From positions 620,001-684,000 of the forward strand of contig CAWBIZ010000015.1 of assembly GCA_963789005.1 (NCBI GenBank): a DNA stretch of 64,000 nucleotides, given 5' to 3'. The DNA comes from DASSUW01 sp963789005. GTDB lineage: Bacteria; Actinomycetota; Thermoleophilia; Solirubrobacterales; Solirubrobacteraceae. The translations under genes were made by a program, and so were the position numbers. The notes beneath the pieces are model-generated. The model was not told where the DNA came from, did not search any database, and worked only from the letters and a program-made list of their open reading frames with translations. Shown piece by piece: positions 22,970 to 30,587 of this stretch (position 1 is the stretch's first letter; the number at the start of each line of letters is the position of its first letter).

Positions 22970-25326
22970 GCGGCCTCGTCGATCAGGTCGATCTCGGGCT
23001 TCTCCAGCCGCGCGTCGTCGAGCAGGCGCGTGACCTCGTCGCCGTACAGCTCCTTGGCGGAGATCAGGTGGCTGGCGACGTAGTCGGTGCCCTGGCGGTT
23101 CTGGAGCACGGTCTGGTAGGCGACGACGAAGCACTGGCCGAGCAGGGCCGCCACCAGCGGGCGCTTCTCGCCGTCTGAGAGCGTGGCCGCGAACGGGTTC
23201 TGGTCCATCACGCCGCCGCCCGAGCGGTTCATGATCTGGTAGCCGATCCGCTCGAAGCGCTCGCGGATCCGCTCCTCGGCCTTCTCGCGCTCCTCCCGGT
23301 CCTCGATCCGGTCGCTGAGGTCCACCGGCGCCGGGCCCATGGCGCGGAACCCGACCATCAGCGCGGCACGCGACGTCACCGAGCCCACGTCGCCGGTCAC
23401 CCCGGTCGTGTTCTGGCCGTAGAAGACGTGCTCGGCGGCCATCGCGCCGAGGCCCCAGATCAGGTCGCCGACCTCCTCCGAGCGCCAGTGGCCGAAGCGA
23501 TCCTCGATCTCCATCGCCTGGTGGTGGCCGCCCGACGAGCCGCGCTTGCGGATCGAGAGCCGCGTGGAGAGCCGGTTCTCCATGAACAGGTGGCCGCAGA
23601 CGGCGTGGCCGGCCTCGTGGATCGCGGTCGCGCGCTCCTCGTGCTTGGGGTACGGCTGCCCGATCGCGACGCCCGACTCGACCGTGGTCATCGCCTCCAC
23701 GAGGTCGTGGCGGCTGAAGCGCTCGCGGCCCTCGGCATGGGCGTAGGTCAGCGCGAGCGAGCAGGCCTGGTCGATCATCGCCGGCGAGTAGCCGTTGGTG
23801 ATCCGCGCCAGCTCGTCGCGCTTGGCGTCCGCGTCGAGCTCCGGGTCGTGCGCGACCTTGTTCAGATACAGGTCGAAGATGTCGCGCCGGTCCTCCCAGG
23901 TGGGGGTCCGGAAGTAGATGTGGCGGCCCATCCGGCCCGGGCGGGTCAGCGCCGGGTCGAGCTGCTCGAGCGGCACGTTGCACGCCCCGATGAAGTAGAT
24001 CTGCTCGTCGCGCGGGCGCGGCGGCCGCAGCCGCAGCTTGGCGCGGCCGATCTTCTGAGGCACGACGTAGAGCGCGTCGAGGAACGTGTTGAACTTCCGC
24101 GTGAAGAACTTCTTCGTCATCGGCGGCTCGTCGATGCCGTCCATGACCACGAGCAGCTGGTTGAGCGCGAGCCCGCCGCCCATCCCGCCGCCCATCATCG
24201 GGATCATGTTCTGGAGCTTCTCGTAGAAGGCGGGGTAGATCCGGCCGGGCGGCTCGGCGCGCATCTGGAACATCCGCTCGCGCCACTCCGCGGTCTCCAG
24301 CACGAGGTCGCCGTCGGCGGTGAGCGCGCCGTCGCGGCCGAAGAACAGGTGGTCGTGGATCGTCGGGATCGCGTTCGGCGAGAAGCCCGAGCCGAGCGCT
24401 TGCCGGCGCCGCCCGACGGCGTCGATCTCGTCGATGAACACGATGCACTGCCCGCCCCACTTGGCCGCCAGCCGCTTGGCCTTGAACGCGAGGAAGCGCA
24501 CGAGGACGGCGTCCATGCCGATGAAGGTCTGCGCGAAGCCCGAGCCCGGGATCGTCACGAACGGGCAGTTGAACGACGTGGCGATGCCCTTGGAGAGCAT
24601 CGTCTTGCCGGTGCCCGGCGCGCCCAGGAAGAGCACGCCGCGCTCGCGCTTGCCGCCGGCCTTCTCGAACTCCTCGCCCGACTGCCAGAGCGAGACCACG
24701 CGCGTGATCTCCTCCTTCGCCTCGGCCTGGCCGCGGACGTCGGCCATCTTCACGCCCCAGTCCGCGTCGCCCGGCTCGTAGCCCTTGATCTGGCCCAGCC
24801 CCAGGGCCAGCATCGGCCCGAACAGGATCAGGAAGTTGGCGAAGAAGAGGATCGTGATGATCGGGAGGTAGGCGAGCATGATCGGCGCGAACGACGCCGC
24901 CACGTCGCCCAGCGTCCGCAGGCCGCCCATGAAGGACGCGTCGCCTCCGTCGATGGCGTTGTAGACCATCGCGATCAGCGTCAGCGTCGTGATCACCAGC
25001 ACCAGCCAGGTGATCCGCCGGTAGCGGCGCCGCCAGTACCAGAGGCGCCGCCGCGAGACGATGTCCTCGGCGCGCAGCTCGCGCTCGGCGCCGTACAGCG
25101 AGGGCGCCGGGATGAGCTTGTGGGCGAGCACGTCGATCAGCCCGCGGAAGGCGGCGACGCCCAGCAGCGTGCCGACGAGCGCCCACGCCAGCGGCCACTC
25201 GGCGCGGTCGTAGAGCGCGACGAAGAGCGCCGGCGAGGTGATGACGGCGACGATCGTCGCCACGCGACCGAGCCGTCGCCACTCGCGCGCGAGCGCGACG
25301 CTGTGCTCGTTCACGCGGCGGCCCAC
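22954..25326 (-). CDS. FtsH-like membrane AAA+ zinc metalloprotease with enlarged AAA domain
   Basis: The 790-aa protein has about four N-terminal hydrophobic segments (roughly residues 24-60 and 105-175) instead of FtsH's usual two. An AAA domain follows: Walker A GAPGTGKT (235-242), Walker B CIVFIDEIDAVG (294-305), arginine finger in TRPGRMGRH. The protease domain has AIHEAGHAVCGH (His570, Glu571, His574), and a later Asp in VTGDVGS is the likely third ligand. Two insertions, about 308-388 and 401-441, break the AAA core; the first holds a Met/Gly-rich GGGMGGGL loop. It starts at GTG 25326 with TAGAAT 6 nt upstream. It should extract and degrade membrane proteins, but it is not a standard FtsH. 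Confidence 0.9.
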   Translation of the reverse strand: MGRRVNEHSVALAREWRRLGRVATIVAVITSPALFVALYDRAEWPLAWALVGTLLGVAAFRGLIDVLAHKLIPAPSLYGAERELRAEDIVSRRRLWYWRRRYRRITWLVLVITTLTLIAMVYNAIDGGDASFMGGLRTLGDVAASFAPIMLAYLPIITILFFANFLILFGPMLALGLGQIKGYEPGDADWGVKMADVRGQAEAKEEITRVVSLWQSGEEFEKAGGKRERGVLFLGAPGTGKTMLSKGIATSFNCPFVTIPGSGFAQTFIGMDAVLVRFLAFKAKRLAAKWGGQCIVFIDEIDAVGRRRQALGSGFSPNAIPTIHDHLFFGRDGALTADGDLVLETAEWRERMFQMRAEPPGRIYPAFYEKLQNMIPMMGGGMGGGLALNQLLVVMDGIDEPPMTKKFFTRKFNTFLDALYVVPQKIGRAKLRLRPPRPRDEQIYFIGACNVPLEQLDPALTRPGRMGRHIYFRTPTWEDRRDIFDLYLNKVAHDPELDADAKRDELARITNGYSPAMIDQACSLALTYAHAEGRERFSRHDLVEAMTTVESGVAIGQPYPKHEERATAIHEAGHAVCGHLFMENRLSTRLSIRKRGSSGGHHQAMEIEDRFGHWRSEEVGDLIWGLGAMAAEHVFYGQNTTGVTGDVGSVTSRAALMVGFRAMGPAPVDLSDRIEDREEREKAEERIRERFERIGYQIMNRSGGGVMDQNPFAATLSDGEKRPLVAALLGQCFVVAYQTVLQNRQGTDYVASHLISAKELYGDEVTRLLDDARLEKPEIDLIDEAAWPAI

Positions 25327-25332
25327 GTGCGG

Positions 25333-25338
25333 ATTCTA
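25333..25338 (-). promoter_or_regulatory. -10 box TAGAAT for the FtsH-like gene
   Basis: TAGAAT on the minus strand, 6 nt before GTG 25326: leaderless pattern. Confidence 0.55.
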
Positions 25339-25346
25339 AGCGCTTG

Positions 25347-25880
25347 TCACGTGCGCCACTTGATCGAGCAGCCCCGCGCGGGCGTCTCGGCGCGCTCGAC
25401 CTCATCCTGCTCCAGCACGGCATCGAGCGCCGCCCGCAGCCACGCGGCGTTCTGGGAGGGATCCTCGTGGTCGGCGTCCGGCGCGCCGCGGTAGACCAGC
25501 CGCTGGTCGCCGTCGAGGACGAACACGTGCGGCGTGCGCTCGGCGCCGAGCGCTCGGGCCACGTCCTGTGACTCGTCGTAGGCGTAGGGGATCGGCCAGT
25601 CCTGGTCGCGCACGAACTGCGCCATCCGCTCGGGCGCGTCGGCGGGATAGCGCGTGGCGTCGTTGGAGGAGAGCGACAGGAAGCGCACGCCGCGCGGGCC
25701 GTACTCCTCGGCGACCGCGCGCAGGCGCGGGTTCCACGCGATCACGTACGGGCAGTGGTTGCAGGTCTGCAGCAGCACGGTGGCGGGCGGGGCCTCGGCG
25801 GCGGGCACGGCGTGCTCGGCGCCCTCGGTGTCGGTCAGCGTGAAGGCCGGGACGGCGTCGCCGATCTGGAAGTCAGCCAT
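25347..25880 (-). CDS. AhpC/TSA-type thioredoxin-fold protein
   Basis: The 177-aa soluble protein has the thioredoxin-like redoxin fold: IGDAVPAFTLTDTEGAEHAV, VLLQTCNHCPYVIAWNPRL with a CxxC-type CNHC, VRFLSLSSNDA, YDESQDVARALGAERTPHVFVLD (cis-Pro motif TPHVFV) and LVYRGAPDADHEDPS. This is the bacterial family that has CNHCPY at the active site and acts as a thiol oxidoreductase or peroxiredoxin-like protein. The last part, ARGCSIKWRT, carries a further Cys. It overlaps the upstream GH3 gene by 8 nt. Confidence 0.88.
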   Translation of the reverse strand: MADFQIGDAVPAFTLTDTEGAEHAVPAAEAPPATVLLQTCNHCPYVIAWNPRLRAVAEEYGPRGVRFLSLSSNDATRYPADAPERMAQFVRDQDWPIPYAYDESQDVARALGAERTPHVFVLDGDQRLVYRGAPDADHEDPSQNAAWLRAALDAVLEQDEVERAETPARGCSIKWRT

Positions 25881-27027
25881 CGAGAGATGATTGCGCGGCG
25901 AGCACGCGGGCGGCCGAGGTGCGCACGCGATCGCGGAACGTGGCGTCGTGGCGTGCGCGGTCGAGCAGCGCTGCGTGGATCCGGTTGTACGAGCCGCGCC
26001 CGGTGGTGAGGATCAGGTCCACGCCGGCCTCGGCCGACGCGATCGCCGCCTCCTCGACGTCGGCGACCGCCTGCACGGCCGCCGCCTCGAGCGAGTCGGT
26101 CATCACGACGCCGTCGTAGCCGAGCTCGTCGCGCAGGAGGCCGTCGATGATGGGTCGCGACTGGGAGGCGATGCGGTCCGGGTCGAGCGCCGGGTACGTG
26201 GCGTGCGAGGCCATCACGAACTCGGTGCCGGCGCCGACCGCCTGCTCGAAGGGCGCGAGGTCGTCCTCGAGCTGGGCGCGCGTGCGGTCGATCGTCGCCG
26301 GGCCGTCGTCGGTGTTGACGGTCGCGCCGCCGAGGCCGGGGAAGTGCTTGACCGTCGTGGCCACGCCCGCTTCGTGCCAGCCCGCGATCGCTTCGGCGAC
26401 GGCCGGGACCACGAGGTCGAGGGTGTCGCCGAAGGCGCGGCCGGCGAGCGCGGCGCCGTCGACGGTCGGGAGGTCGGCCACCGGCGCCAGCGTGACGTTG
26501 ACCCCTGCGGCGCGCAGCCCGTCGCCGGCGGCCACGGCGTCCTCGCGCACGAGGCCCGACGCCACCTGCTCCCGCGCGGAGCGCTCCGGCGGCGCGAACG
26601 GCAGGATCCGCACCTCGCCACCCTCCTGGTCGACGCACACGAGCGGCTCGAGGTCGCCTGACGCGCGTCGCAGATCGGACGTCAGCGATCGCACCTGCGT
26701 CTCGTCGATGACGTTGTCGCGGAACAGGATGACGCCCGCCACCCGGCGCTCGCGCAGCGCCTCTCGCACGTAGCCCGGCGCCTCCGTGCCCGCGAAGCGC
26801 AGGATCACCATGCGGCCGACCTGCTGGGCCAGCGACAGCCGGTCGACGGGCTCGGGCGCCGACGTGGCGGTCGCCGTCACCTCCGGCTCTGATGCGCGCT
26901 GCGGCGCGGTCTGCGGCTCGTCGCCGCCGCCGCGGGCGCCGAGCACGAGGCCCACGGCGAACGCCGCCAGCGCTCCGGCTGCCAGCAACAAGCGCCGCCG
27001 GCGCACTCGCGTTCGTTCTGTCCCCAT
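25873..27027 (-). CDS. Glycoside hydrolase family 3, beta-N-acetylhexosaminidase-like
   Basis: The 384-aa protein has a basic N-terminus and one signal/anchor helix (LLLAAGALAAFAVGLVLGARGGG), then a GH3 TIM barrel: LSLAQQVGRMVILRF, ILFRDNVIDETQV, PLVCVDQEGGEVRIL, VNVTLAPVADLP, AFGDTLDLV, TVKHFPGLGGATVNTDDG and the nucleophile region GVVMTDSLEAAAV (catalytic Asp). KHFPG and DSLEA fit NagZ-type enzymes that cleave N-acetylglucosamine from peptidoglycan fragments. With its anchor it would act outside the membrane. It starts at ATG 27027 and overlaps the downstream redoxin gene. Confidence 0.9.
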   Translation of the reverse strand: MGTERTRVRRRRLLLAAGALAAFAVGLVLGARGGGDEPQTAPQRASEPEVTATATSAPEPVDRLSLAQQVGRMVILRFAGTEAPGYVREALRERRVAGVILFRDNVIDETQVRSLTSDLRRASGDLEPLVCVDQEGGEVRILPFAPPERSAREQVASGLVREDAVAAGDGLRAAGVNVTLAPVADLPTVDGAALAGRAFGDTLDLVVPAVAEAIAGWHEAGVATTVKHFPGLGGATVNTDDGPATIDRTRAQLEDDLAPFEQAVGAGTEFVMASHATYPALDPDRIASQSRPIIDGLLRDELGYDGVVMTDSLEAAAVQAVADVEEAAIASAEAGVDLILTTGRGSYNRIHAALLDRARHDATFRDRVRTSAARVLAAQSSLDG

Positions 27028-27106
27028 CGCGCTCGATGATGGCGAAGCGGTACGCCGACGCCCACAAGGGATAAGGTTGGTCAGACAACGAACACAAGGG
27101 GAAGCG

Positions 27107-27472
27107 ATGCGAGGCCTGGGGCTGACCATCGAGCCACTCGCAGGCGGTGCGGTGCGCGTTGCGCTCCGCGGTGAGCTCGACCTCGAGCATGCGTACACGT
27201 TCGACGAGGAGATGAAGCGGGTGGAGGGTGCACGGCCGCCCTGCCTTGTGCTCGACCTGCGCGGCCTCGCCTTCCTCGACTCCTGCGGCCTCGCGCGGCT
27301 GCTCGCCGCCCGGCGGCGGGCGAAGCGGGAGCGGCGCCGGCTGCTGCTCGTCCGCGGCGGCCCGGCGGTCTCGCGACTGCTGGCGATCACCGCGGTCGGC
27401 GACCAGTTCGAGCAGGTGTCCGAGCTCCCGGACGAGCTGCGCCCGATAGCCGGCCTCGCCAGCCAGGTCTAG
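27107..27472 (+). CDS. STAS-domain anti-sigma factor antagonist
   Basis: The 121-aa protein is a single STAS domain: GGAVRVALRGELDLEHAYTFDEEM, PPCLVLDLRGLAFLDSCGLARLLAARRRA. The site that is phosphorylated in SpoIIAA-like antagonists (DSxG) reads DSCG, so the conserved Ser is present. Such proteins sequester anti-sigma kinases in partner switching, but none lies nearby. The ATG follows a good AAGGGGA ribosome-binding site. Its stop codon is in the left arm of the palindrome at 27469-27512. Confidence 0.9.
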   Translation: MRGLGLTIEPLAGGAVRVALRGELDLEHAYTFDEEMKRVEGARPPCLVLDLRGLAFLDSCGLARLLAARRRAKRERRRLLLVRGGPAVSRLLAITAVGDQFEQVSELPDELRPIAGLASQV

Positions 27473-27512
27473 GGGGAACGCTGGCCCAGGGGGCCAGGTT
27501 CCCACCCCCTAG
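27469..27512. repeat. 44-nt palindrome between convergent genes, shared with 41057-41086
   Basis: Outer arms CTAGGGGG (27469-27476) and CCCCCTAG (27505-27512) carry the stop codons of both convergent genes. Inside, GGGAAC-G-CTGGCCC pairs with GGGCCAG-GTTCCC around loop AGG. The inner 30 nt recur in reverse complement at 41057-41086. It probably works as a bidirectional terminator. Confidence 0.85.
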
Positions 27513-28393
27513 GCGAGCGCCGCGCGGCGGCGCGGCCACTGCGCGACCGCGAGCCCGCTCGCCACGAGCAGCGCGCCCGCGACCGCGGCCGCCGTCACGC
27601 GCTCGTCGTAGAGCGCGGCGCCGAACGCCAGCGCCCCGAAGGGCAGCAGCAGCGTGATGTAGGAGACCGTCACCGCCGGCAGCTCGCGCAGGAGGATCGT
27701 CAGCGTCACGAACGTGAGCGCCGACCCGATCGCGGCCAGGTACGCGATCGAGCCCAGCGCCTGGCCCGTCCACGCCGCGCTCGCCCAGTCCTCGGTCGGG
27801 GCCGACGCGACCAGCAGCAGCAGGCCACCGCCGAGCATCGCCCAGCCGTTGAGCACGACCGCGTCGAGCGCCCCGCCCCGGCGCTTGATCGCGACGTTGC
27901 CGATCGCGGCGGCCAGCGGCGCGACCGCGCAGGCGATCGCCGCCAGCAGCGCCCACTCGGCATCCCCGAGCGCCAGCGACTCCCCGAACGCCAGCGCCAG
28001 ACCGCCGATCGCGACCGCGATCCCGGCCACCAGCCGCGCGCGCAGCGGCTCGTCGGCGAGCGCAAGCGACGCGATCGTCGCCGAGTACAGCGGCATCACC
28101 CCGAACAGCACCGCCGCCAATCCCGACGGCACGTACTGCTCGCCCCAGTAGATCAGCCCGTAGGCGGCGGCGAACGGCAGCGTCGCGAGCGTGGTGGCGA
28201 GGATTGCGTCAGTCCGCAGCGACCGCCCCAGCGCCCGGGCGGCGACCAGAAGCCCGACCCCGGCCACCGCGAAGCGGATCCCGGCGCCCAGCAGCGGAGG
28301 CACGTCCTCCAGCCCGATCTTGATCACCACCCACGTGCTCGACCAGATCAGCACGAGGGCGGCGTAGAGGGACCAGACGAGGGCGCGCGGCAC
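27509..28393 (-). CDS. EamA/DMT-superfamily exporter
   Basis: The 294-aa protein has about ten membrane helices in two EamA repeats: ALVWSLYAALVLIWSSTWVVIKIGL opens the first, LLAAIACAVAPLAAAIGNVAIKRR the second. It belongs to the drug/metabolite transporter superfamily that exports amino acids or metabolites. GTG 28393 is chosen because TAGCCT lies exactly 7 nt upstream on this strand (28401-28406), the leaderless pattern of this genome. An ATG at 28453 would add a basic, non-membrane stretch. No regulator is beside it to suggest a substrate. Confidence 0.9.
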   Translation of the reverse strand: MPRALVWSLYAALVLIWSSTWVVIKIGLEDVPPLLGAGIRFAVAGVGLLVAARALGRSLRTDAILATTLATLPFAAAYGLIYWGEQYVPSGLAAVLFGVMPLYSATIASLALADEPLRARLVAGIAVAIGGLALAFGESLALGDAEWALLAAIACAVAPLAAAIGNVAIKRRGGALDAVVLNGWAMLGGGLLLLVASAPTEDWASAAWTGQALGSIAYLAAIGSALTFVTLTILLRELPAVTVSYITLLLPFGALAFGAALYDERVTAAAVAGALLVASGLAVAQWPRRRAALA

Positions 28394-28400
28394 GAGGAGG

Positions 28401-28406
28401 AGGCTA
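28401..28406 (-). promoter_or_regulatory. -10 box TAGCCT for the EamA exporter
   Basis: TAGCCT on the minus strand, 7 nt before GTG 28393, with no ribosome-binding site. Confidence 0.5.
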
Positions 28407-28465
28407 CGAGGACTGGACCGGCGGCCGGGGCGCAGGCTCGCTCGTGATGCCACGATGTCCGTGGC

Positions 28466-28669
28466 ATGGACGCCTCCGAAGCCCTGATCGCCGCCGGGTT
28501 CGTGGAGAACGTGTTCTCCTGCCCCGCCTGCGGCCTTGCGGGGACTAGCCTGGCCAGGCCCGAGGCGCTCGTGGGGAAGACGTGCCTGGGCTGCGGCGAG
28601 GCGGTCGTGGTCAGCGTGCTCGACCGCTTTACGCGGTCGGGATCACGTACATCGGGTTCGGGAGCTTGA
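28466..28669 (+). CDS. Small zinc-ribbon-like protein
   Basis: A 67-aa frame with MDASEALIAAGFVENVFSCPACG and GKTCLGCGEAVVVSV: two CxxC knuckles 20 residues apart, enough for one zinc ribbon. The ATG is directly preceded by a 6-bp hairpin (28449-28454/28460-28465), and no ribosome-binding site is seen. Its 3' end overlaps the convergent phosphatase gene by 41 nt, where the residues become Ser/Arg-rich and uninformative. Real coding is likely but not certain. Confidence 0.55.
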   Translation: MDASEALIAAGFVENVFSCPACGLAGTSLARPEALVGKTCLGCGEAVVVSVLDRFTRSGSRTSGSGA

Positions 28670-29270
28670 ACCGCCGGGCGGCGTAGCCCTCGTCGAGGTC
28701 GGACCACTGGTCGCCGACGTTGGCGAGGATGCGGAAGCCGCGCCGCTCCACGATCGCGCGGCGCACGCGGGCCTTCCAGCCGTCGCGCCAGCGCCGCGAC
28801 TGCTCGTCGGGGCGCAGCTTGAGCGTCCAGCCGCCGCGGTAGCCGGCCGCGCGCAGGTTCGCCGCCGTCCGCTCTCGCGCCGCCTCGCGCCGCCCGGTCA
28901 CGAAGAACACCGCAACGTCCCGCTCCCGCGCCCACCGGAACAGGCTGCGCGTCTGCGGGATCGCGGGGAGCGCCTGGTCGCCGCAGTCGGCTGCCGAGCG
29001 GTCGAAGTCGGTGGCCTTCAGGCACGCGTAGTTGGAGAGCGACGTGTCGTCGATGTCGAGCACGATCGCGGCGCGGCTCGGGGAGTCGTCCAGGTGGCGG
29101 CGCACGTAGCGCTTCGCGCGCCGGATCACACGCGTCGTATCCGCCGACCACTCGCCGGACTCGCGGTACTCGACGATCGCCTCGGGCGCGGCGGGCGCGG
29201 GCGGCTCGTCGGCGAGCGCGACGCCGCCCGCAGGAAGCAGGATGGCCGCCAGGGCGAAGATCGTCTTCAC
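28629..29270 (-). CDS. Secreted HAD-superfamily acid phosphatase (class B type)
   Basis: The 213-aa protein has a signal peptide (KTIFALAAILLPAGGVALA) and a HAD core: motif I VLDIDDTSLSNY (nucleophile and acid/base Asp pair), motif II FFVTGRREAARERT, a Lys in LKLRPDEQS and motif III NVGDQWSDLDEG. This matches the plant acid phosphatase/HAD-IIIB group, which removes phosphate from nucleotides or sugars outside the cell. GTG 29270 is preferred because TACCTT lies 7 nt upstream and it begins the signal peptide; an ATG at 29330 would add 20 residues with no role. Confidence 0.9.
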   Translation of the reverse strand: MKTIFALAAILLPAGGVALADEPPAPAAPEAIVEYRESGEWSADTTRVIRRAKRYVRRHLDDSPSRAAIVLDIDDTSLSNYACLKATDFDRSAADCGDQALPAIPQTRSLFRWARERDVAVFFVTGRREAARERTAANLRAAGYRGGWTLKLRPDEQSRRWRDGWKARVRRAIVERRGFRILANVGDQWSDLDEGYAARRFKLPNPMYVIPTA

Positions 29271-29277
29271 CGGGGCC

Positions 29278-29283
29278 AAGGTA
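29278..29283 (-). promoter_or_regulatory. -10 box TACCTT for the acid phosphatase
   Basis: TACCTT on the minus strand, 7 nt before GTG 29270: leaderless pattern. Confidence 0.45.
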
Positions 29284-29326
29284 GCGCGTGGGCGGTTCCC
29301 GAAGGAACCGCCCACGTTGGCCGTGC

Positions 29327-30475
29327 TCACAGGCTCACCGGAACCGTAAGGACCCGGTTCGGCGCATCCGTGCGCAGGATCTCGAGCCGCACCGTGGCCT
29401 CCAGGTGGTCTACGTCGGCCAGCGCCCGGCTCGCGGCGCGGGTGAGCCGCAGGTCGACCGGGAGCGACCTCCGGTAGTCGACCGGACCGCGCGCCGTGCC
29501 GAGCACGGTGCTCTGCAGGTCGAGTCGCCGAGCCGTCGCGCGGCTGACCTTCAGCTCGATCCCGACGCCGACCCGGCGCTCGGCGGTGACGGTCATCCGG
29601 AGCCCGCGGGCGCGCACGCTTTCCACCGTCTGGCCCTCGGTGACCGCGAGCTTGACGCCCTTCCCCTTGATGCTGCCGTCAGACAGGACGACGACGAAGT
29701 CGCCCAGGGAGGGGGAGTAGCAGTCGACCGCGAGGTGGTAGACCCGACCGCGACGCGCCATCAGGCGGATCGGCGGGCCGTCGCCGATCTTGCGCAGGCT
29801 CGTGAGGCGGCGACCGCTGTAGAGCTTCATGCTGCCGCCGCAGTAGCCGCGGACCATGTCGATGGTCAGCTTGCCCGTGCGACGGGGCTTGATGCGGTAC
29901 CACAGCGAGTGCGAGTGGGACTCGTCCTCGCCGAGCTCGGCAGTGGCGTCGGCTGCGTTGCCGCGGTACTTGCCCGGGATGCGGATCGTCTTGGCGTCCG
30001 CGAACGCGTCGTTGGCCGGCAGCGGCATGTCTCGCAGCCGGAACCGGAAGACGCTCTCGGTCGGTGCGGTGCCCTGCGATGCGATCGCGATGTAGTACGT
30101 CTGCCCGGCGGCGGCCTCGAACGGCACGCGGCCCCGGAAGTACCTGGCCTGGCCGACGCGTTGCAGCGCCGACACGCTGTCGCCCGTGTACACGGAGGTG
30201 ATGGGCGTGATGTTCCGGCCGGCCAGGAACTCGACCACGACCCGCCGGCTCTCCGTGGGCCTGAACGCGTACCAGACCGACTGTTGCCCGTGGTCGGGCT
30301 CGCCGGCCTGGAGCGTCGCCCCGTCGATCGTCGACCGCACGCTGTCCGTCGTGCTGACGATCGGCGCCGCGGCCTCGAAGGCGTCGTTGGCAGGCTGGGC
30401 GGCGGCAGAGGCCGCGGGGACCGCCGCGAGCGTCCCTGCGGCCACCGCGAGGGCGCACAACGTCTTGCTGTGCAT
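29327..30475 (-). CDS. Secreted protein with two PPC-like beta domains
   Basis: The 382-aa protein begins with a signal peptide (LCALAVAAGTLAAVPAASA). Two similar halves follow, each opening with PANDAF (QPANDAFEAAAPIVSTTDS; LPANDAFADAKTIRIPG), then SVWYAFRP/SLWYRIKP, a strand-rich core and a Tyr/Val strand near the end. This matches the pattern of bacterial pre-peptidase C-terminal-like domains, which bind wall or sugar. The last third (from about residue 265) is a separate beta-rich domain. It has no catalytic motif. AAGGAG stands 9 nt before the ATG. It is downstream of, and on the same strand as, the kinase with an extracytoplasmic domain. Confidence 0.75.
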   Translation of the reverse strand: MHSKTLCALAVAAGTLAAVPAASAAAQPANDAFEAAAPIVSTTDSVRSTIDGATLQAGEPDHGQQSVWYAFRPTESRRVVVEFLAGRNITPITSVYTGDSVSALQRVGQARYFRGRVPFEAAAGQTYYIAIASQGTAPTESVFRFRLRDMPLPANDAFADAKTIRIPGKYRGNAADATAELGEDESHSHSLWYRIKPRRTGKLTIDMVRGYCGGSMKLYSGRRLTSLRKIGDGPPIRLMARRGRVYHLAVDCYSPSLGDFVVVLSDGSIKGKGVKLAVTEGQTVESVRARGLRMTVTAERRVGVGIELKVSRATARRLDLQSTVLGTARGPVDYRRSLPVDLRLTRAASRALADVDHLEATVRLEILRTDAPNRVLTVPVSL

Positions 30476-30587
30476 GGCAACTGCTCCTTGTGGTTCTGGT
30501 GCCACCGCCGTCGGCGGCACCGGGGCCACGGTTATCTCTCGCAGTGGCCGCGCTCGGTACGCCCCATCGGGGTGAACCGCGTCACCC

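Noticed and set aside
22076..25423. One long 1115-residue protein spanning the FtsH-like gene
   Set aside because: The upper two thirds of that frame are Arg/Pro-rich shadow sequence; the real frame there is the FtsH-like protease.
28394..28453. ATG 28453 as start of the EamA exporter
   Set aside because: It would add a basic non-membrane stretch; GTG 28393 has a -10 box 7 nt upstream.
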